25,367 bases of DNA from a virus, in the IMG/VR virus record IMGVR_UViG_3300030333_008834, positions 295-25,661 of that record; one strand, written 5' to 3'. The notes beneath the pieces were generated by a model. That model searched no databases. It saw only the letters and a list, made by a program, of their open reading frames with translations, and was not told the DNA's origin. A program made the position numbers and the translations under genes. Each line of letters starts with the position of its first letter. Positions within the stretch are counted from its first letter, which is position 1. Shown one piece after another: positions 21,902-25,367 of the stretch.

Positions 21902-22866
21902 TAAAGATTATTCCTTAAACAAGAGTTGAGTGAAATTAAAAATGTATGTATATTAAAAAAATTCAAACCTTCACGATTCATAATTTTGATAAGGTTCATT
22001 TTATTTACTGTGTGTTCTTTATTATCAAATTGATGATTGATTTTTTTGATTTGATTTGCACTTAGCATTGCAGAGTCCAAATACATTAGCTTCCAATTTT
22101 TTTGTAGCTGTGCCTTACAATTAATTATATCATCAAAGATTCTTATTTTACACCCAGAATTAACTTTATTTTGAGCCTCACTAATTATATCATGTATTGA
22201 AGATTCTTTTAACTGGATCAATTCTGGAAATCGTTTGACCATTGTTTTAATGCCTGCACCCTTTACGCCTTTTATACCATCACTTACGTCCCCTGCAAAG
22301 CATCTAACAAGACAAAAATTTGAAGCAGGCACGTTCCATTTTTCTAATATATATTTTTCATCAATCAATTGTTTCTTGTTAGGCGACCATATTTTTGTTG
22401 TTTCGTCTACAAGCTGATAATAATCCTTGTCTGACGTTACAATTATACTTTGCTGGTCATTTTTTTTTGTTTTGACAAGATAAGAAATTACATCATCTGC
22501 TTCACAATCATTAACATAAATTTGAGTAACAGGTGTTTCATAAAGAATCTCTATCAAAGTTTTTAATTGATCGTCCCTATTTTCAACAGTATCAGGTATC
22601 TCCTTGTAATATTGACTTCTATTAAGTCTAACAGGTCTTCTACCTTCTTTGTAGTTAGGATCAATATTACGTCTTCTTAAAGATCCTCCACCTTCCCACG
22701 CAACAACTATCTTTTGTGGATTGAACTTAGCTGATAGGTGTTCTATGTTTCTTAAAAAGCCTATAGTTCCGCCACAAAGATGACCGTTTAAAGACTTTTT
22801 AGGGTTTGCAGCGAAATGACGCATAAAAACATTTAATCCGTCAATGTAAACTATAGGCTTTTCCAT
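21901..22866 (-). CDS. rnh: 5'-3' exonuclease / flap endonuclease (T4 RNase H-like)
   Basis: 321 residues, similar to T4 RNase H (305). Metal-binding acids: D9 (VYIDGLN), E122/D124/D125 (NDCEADDVISYL), D146/D148 (TSDKDYY), D193/D196 (GDVSDGIKG). The helix-three-turn-helix is at GDVSDGIKGVKGAG (192-205). It removes RNA primers and flaps from lagging strands. Neighbours are UvsX upstream (1-nt gap) and helicase downstream (1-base overlap), a typical T4-like replication cluster. GAGTTAAT before the ATG is a weak ribosome site, so translation probably depends on coupling. Confidence 0.92.
   Translation of the reverse strand: MEKPIVYIDGLNVFMRHFAANPKKSLNGHLCGGTIGFLRNIEHLSAKFNPQKIVVAWEGGGSLRRRNIDPNYKEGRRPVRLNRSQYYKEIPDTVENRDDQLKTLIEILYETPVTQIYVNDCEADDVISYLVKTKKNDQQSIIVTSDKDYYQLVDETTKIWSPNKKQLIDEKYILEKWNVPASNFCLVRCFAGDVSDGIKGVKGAGIKTMVKRFPELIQLKESSIHDIISEAQNKVNSGCKIRIFDDIINCKAQLQKNWKLMYLDSAMLSANQIKKINHQFDNKEHTVNKMNLIKIMNREGLNFFNIHTFLISLNSCLRNNL
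22124..22153 (-). promoter_or_regulatory. Possible internal promoter GTGTAAA-N17-TATAAT inside the exonuclease gene
   Basis: Minus strand: GTGTAAA at 22153-22147, 17-nt spacer, TATAAT at 22129-22124. It lies in coding sequence about 220 nt before the helicase start. It has exact boxes, but one extra spacer base and a coding location make chance more likely. Confidence 0.3.
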
Positions 22867-22867
22867 A

Positions 22868-24070
22868 TTAACTCAACTGTTTAAATGCTTCTTCGTGAAT
22901 ATCCATTACTTGCTTTGCAACCTCTTCTATTTCTGAGTAGCTTTCAGGATCAATGTCTGGATCATCTGTACTGTTTTTCCTGATCATTACTCTCTCAAGC
23001 AATGCATCAATATAAGGTCCATACTCAGGATGATCTATAATTGATTGAAAGTCTGCTTTATAAAACTTCTTTTCAATAATTTCCTCTCCTTGCTTATCCC
23101 AGACATGAAGTGTCTTCCAAGCTCCTGTGCCTCCTACTTGGATAGTGTTGCCATCAATGACCTCGGAGCCATGCTTCCTTAATAAATCAAATACTTGTTC
23201 ATGCTCTTTAATTCCAATACCAAAGTGGATTTCAAAGTCACACTTTCTAAAAGGAGCAGAAACCTTGTTCTTGATTGTTTTTGCTGAAACGTTTATTCCA
23301 ATTGGTTCCTTATCTTTATTAAGAATTTGAGAACCAGCACCTAACTTGATACGAACTGAACTGTGAAAAGGTATTGCCATTCCACCGGGTGTAGTTGTCG
23401 GATCACCGTACATTACACCGACCTTTGTTCGAATTTGATTTAAACATACAAACAAAACCTTTTCGTTTGCAATAACACCATTGATCTTTCTCATTCCCTT
23501 CGAGATAGCTCTTGCTTGCAAACCAATTGATTCTTTATCGTAGTCACCTGTGAGCTCTGCTTTAGGTGAAGTAGCTGCTACAGAGTCCCAAATAATTGTT
23601 ACTGGGACATCCTTGTCCATTGCTTTTGCCTTAATAATTGTGCTCTCTGCAATAGACAAAACATCTTCAGTACAGTGTGTATCAACATATACAAATCGCT
23701 TAGTAATGTCAACACCTAACAGTCTTAGGTTTTCAACACTTGTTGCGTTTTCCGTATCAATATAAACTACAATTCCACCCATATTTTGAGTAGACTTTGC
23801 AATTTGAGTAGCTATATGAGACTTTCCAATAGATGGTGGACCAAAAATCTCAACGATACGACCTTCAGGAAGACCACCTTCTTTTTGATTTGAGATAATA
23901 TAGTCTAGTTGCTTTGAACCAGTGCTAATCCATCTACTTACGTGTGTTGGCGACTCATCAGTGCTTAGGTTATATGCAACCCTTGTGCCTCTTTCTTTGT
24001 TCAGTGACTTAATAAGGTCAACTGTAAAATCATCTAATTCTTCTTTTTTCTTCTTTTTAGGCCTTGCCAT
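22868..24070 (-). CDS. uvsX: RecA/UvsX-type recombinase
   Basis: 400 residues. Walker A GPPSIGKS (77-84, K83), the region VVYIDTENA with the catalytic-type glutamate, VTIIWDSVAATSPKAEL (Walker B plus following loop), and VLFVCLNQIRTKVG with the L2 glutamine and the following PTTTPGGMAI loop. The very basic start (ARPKKKKKEEL) and a long acidic C-terminus (DDPDIDPESYSEIEE) match phage recombinases. It forms filaments on single-stranded DNA coated by the gp32-like protein from the gene just upstream, and drives recombination-dependent replication and repair. Start: TTTAAAGGAATCTAA-ATG. Confidence 0.93.
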   Translation of the reverse strand: MARPKKKKKEELDDFTVDLIKSLNKERGTRVAYNLSTDESPTHVSRWISTGSKQLDYIISNQKEGGLPEGRIVEIFGPPSIGKSHIATQIAKSTQNMGGIVVYIDTENATSVENLRLLGVDITKRFVYVDTHCTEDVLSIAESTIIKAKAMDKDVPVTIIWDSVAATSPKAELTGDYDKESIGLQARAISKGMRKINGVIANEKVLFVCLNQIRTKVGVMYGDPTTTPGGMAIPFHSSVRIKLGAGSQILNKDKEPIGINVSAKTIKNKVSAPFRKCDFEIHFGIGIKEHEQVFDLLRKHGSEVIDGNTIQVGGTGAWKTLHVWDKQGEEIIEKKFYKADFQSIIDHPEYGPYIDALLERVMIRKNSTDDPDIDPESYSEIEEVAKQVMDIHEEAFKQLS

Positions 24071-24100
24071 TTAGATTCCTTTAAATACAGGTGTGCTGCA

Positions 24101-24117
24101 GCCTCTTTTACAGAGAC
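24101..24117 (-). promoter_or_regulatory. Short hairpin in the ssb-uvsX intergenic leader
   Basis: The minus-strand RNA can form GUCUCU-GUAAA-AGAGGC, a 6-bp stem including one G-U pair and a 5-nt loop, about 30 nt before the uvsX ATG. No U-tract follows, so it is not a standard terminator. An RNA stability or processing role is possible. Confidence 0.3.
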
Positions 24118-24157
24118 CTTGTTTTTAGTTATAGATTAAAGCTTTTTGACTTATTGA

Positions 24158-24964
24158 TCAGAGATCGTCAAGACTCGCAAATGCATCATCTAAGCTCTTG
24201 TACTTTGAAGAGATTGCATCTGGTGAGTTTGCATCAGTAGTTTGTGAAGATGAACTGCTTTGTCCACCAAAGTTACTTGAGCCTCCACGTGTAGTTTCTG
24301 GCTTTTCATCATCACCATTGAGCCAAGCATTAATAATTCGCTCTAGTTCATCGTAAGATTTGAGATCAAAGAGATCATTTACATCTGGGATGTTGTCAAG
24401 CCATTGCTTTGATTGAGTATTGTTCTCTGAAAGAGGTGATGACTTGCCTCGAGGCCGTACATCTGTCGTAGCATATTGTTGACCTGGACTCTTTGTACAT
24501 GTAATGCGGACGTCACGACCATCATGTGGATCTGTAATGTCACCGTAATCCTCATCAATCATGTAGTTAAGAAGAGTTTGGTAAACGTTCTTTCCAAATG
24601 CCCAAATTCGTACGCCGCGATCTTCCTCACCACGAACAACAACAGGAGCATAACATCGCATCTTTGGGTAAAGCTTCTTTGCTAGCTCGTAAGACTCCTT
24701 GCTTGCTTCGTCACGGAGCTTTGTAATGAGCTCTTGAAACGGATCAGGCTTGTTAAACTGGTAAGGAGCAAGAAGACCACGATTGTTTCCAATGTTGTAG
24801 TAGAACATAAGCTCCTTGAAAGGTTGTCCATCATTGTCAGGATAAGCAAGTAGACGAACAGTTGTCTCTGTTCCCTCTTCGGGACGCCACATGATGTTCT
24901 TCTTTGAGTTCTGACCAGAGAGTTGACCAAGCTTCTTGCGGATTGCATCTAGATCGATTGCCAT
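24158..24964 (-). CDS. gp32-like: Single-stranded DNA-binding protein, T4 gp32-like
   Basis: 268 residues (T4 gp32 has 301). The order fits gp32: a short basic N-terminal part (LDAIRKKLGQL), an OB-fold core about 25-200 (VRLLAYPDNDGQPFKELMFYYNIG, RCYAPVVVRGEEDRGVRIWAFGKNVY), a Gly/Ser/Gln-rich linker and an acidic tail (SLDDAFASLDDL) that recruits partners. The T4 zinc ligands (H-C-C-C) are absent; only C104 and C156 remain, so it is probably zinc-free. Codon use looks more GC-rich than its neighbours, as expected for an abundant protein. Start: CAAAGGAAAAATCA-ATG. The leader (24965-25079) holds a promoter and a predicted pseudoknot, suggesting self-regulated translation. Confidence 0.88.
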   Translation of the reverse strand: MAIDLDAIRKKLGQLSGQNSKKNIMWRPEEGTETTVRLLAYPDNDGQPFKELMFYYNIGNNRGLLAPYQFNKPDPFQELITKLRDEASKESYELAKKLYPKMRCYAPVVVRGEEDRGVRIWAFGKNVYQTLLNYMIDEDYGDITDPHDGRDVRITCTKSPGQQYATTDVRPRGKSSPLSENNTQSKQWLDNIPDVNDLFDLKSYDELERIINAWLNGDDEKPETTRGGSSNFGGQSSSSSQTTDANSPDAISSKYKSLDDAFASLDDL

Positions 24965-25005
24965 AATTGATTTTTCCTTTGTATTGTTTTAAATGTTTAA
25001 TTTTT

Positions 25006-25051
25006 TAATTGGTTAATTTTTAATGTTGATATCGACCAATTACATCGATAT
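25006..25051 (-). promoter_or_regulatory. Predicted H-type RNA pseudoknot in the ssb leader (translational operator)
   Basis: Minus-strand RNA. Stem 1 is AUAUCGA (25051-25045) with UCGAUAU (25035-25029), 7 bp. Stem 2 is UAAUUGG (25042-25036) with CCAAUUA (25012-25006), 7 bp. Loop 1 is 2 nt (UG) and the last loop about 15 nt of A/U-rich sequence. About 40 nt of A/U-rich, unstructured RNA with UUAAA repeats follows, up to AAAGGA and the AUG. This is the plan of the T4 gene 32 operator. Stem 1 overlaps the -10 box of the promoter here, so only read-through transcripts would carry it whole. Confidence 0.5.
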
Positions 25052-25078
25052 TATAGTCTATAAATTTTAAATTTACAC
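25050..25078 (-). promoter_or_regulatory. Promoter GTGTAAA-N16-TATAAT upstream of ssb
   Basis: Minus strand: GTGTAAA at 25078-25072, 16-nt spacer, TATAAT at 25055-25050. It starts right after the stop of the 81-residue gene. The expected start site is near 25043, giving a leader of about 80 nt. Confidence 0.6.
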
Positions 25079-25079
25079 A

Positions 25080-25325
25080 TTAAAGTAAATTATTTTGTTC
25101 AACATATTCTATTAGCTCAGAAGCAGCAGAATTGTTGTAGTTTTCATTACCTTTGCAGGTATAGTATCTAATAGATCTGGCAGGAGTTATTTCATCTAAA
25201 CCTTTCTCTATTAATGTCGGATCATTAGCTTGTAATCCTTGCAAAATGTTTTGACACATTCTCTCAAATTGATTGGGGCTGAAAAATGTTCTAAGGTTTC
25301 TTCTTAAGTTGCCTGTGCTATTCAT
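25080..25325 (-). CDS. Small hypothetical protein
   Basis: 81 residues (MNSTGNLRRNLRTFFSPNQFERMCQNIL...). Predicted mostly helical: FSPNQFERMCQNILQGLQA, then a basic central part (ARSIRYYTCKGNENY) and a C-terminal helix (ASELIEYVEQNNLL). No recognised domain. The ribosome site is weak (TTAGTTAGATAC-ATG). It lies upstream of ssb, and its transcript could read into the pseudoknot leader. Bases 25326-25367 beyond it hold no feature I can support. Confidence 0.6.
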   Translation of the reverse strand: MNSTGNLRRNLRTFFSPNQFERMCQNILQGLQANDPTLIEKGLDEITPARSIRYYTCKGNENYNNSAASELIEYVEQNNLL

Positions 25326-25367
25326 GTATCTAACTAACTTAAATAAGACTGTAGGGAATCCTAGCTT

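Noticed and set aside
24101-24117. Rho-independent terminator between ssb and uvsX
   Set aside because: The stem is only 6 bp and is not followed by a U-tract, so termination is unlikely.

Overview
This window looks like part of a low-GC, T4-like tailed phage (myovirus) genome, probably a marine-type relative rather than a close T4 relative. The evidence is a T4-style replication and recombination block (gp32-like single-strand binding protein, UvsX/RecA, RNase H/FEN-type exonuclease, gp41/DnaB-type helicase). It also has a full dNTP-synthesis set, an endolysin, very tight gene packing (many 1-nt gaps or stop/start overlaps) and T4-like late-promoter octamers. The host cannot be named from the sequence.

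Layout. Bases 1-806 (minus) hold two beta-rich, probably virion-associated proteins, the first cut by the window edge. Bases 958-4899 (plus) hold two tandem paralogues with a nearly identical central domain and the same N-terminal leader. Bases 4896-9904 (minus) hold a von Willebrand A/TadG-like membrane protein, a zinc-ribbon plus PD-(D/E)XK nuclease, an NAD-dependent epimerase, a zincless Nei-type DNA glycosylase that apparently starts at CTG, and several small proteins. Bases 9864-17494 (minus) are mainly nucleotide metabolism: nucleoside deoxyribosyltransferase, a divergent ThyX, an all-alpha dUTPase/dCTPase-like enzyme, a canonical ThyX, thioredoxin, NrdB and Nudix. An amidase endolysin and a ClpP-like protease sit among them. 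Bases 17550-18218 (plus) hold a lone HAD phosphatase with a third copy of the leader. Bases 18201-25325 (minus) hold NrdA, trimeric dUTPase, helicase, exonuclease, UvsX, SSB and a small unknown.

Three signals go beyond gene calling. (1) All three plus-strand genes begin with a short amphipathic leader ending in (F/Y)LNE, which resembles the T4 capsid-targeting sequence cut by the prohead protease after (L/I)xE. Late-promoter-like octamers lie upstream of the first pair and of the HAD gene. They are candidates for proteins packaged in the capsid and injected with the DNA. (2) The SSB leader can fold into an H-type pseudoknot followed by an unstructured A/U-rich tract, as in the T4 gene 32 translational operator. 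(3) Several minus-strand transcription units start behind a shared element, GTGTAAA-N16-TATAAT.

How it fits together. The minus-strand genes supply dNTPs (NrdA/NrdB with thioredoxin, two dUTPase-type enzymes, ThyX), replicate and recombine the DNA, and lyse the cell. The doubled ThyX and dUTPase functions plus a deoxyribosyltransferase leave open some modified-pyrimidine or salvage chemistry. The plus-strand genes look late and virion-associated. No tRNA, CRISPR array, insertion sequence or gene-free stretch above 300 bases was found.
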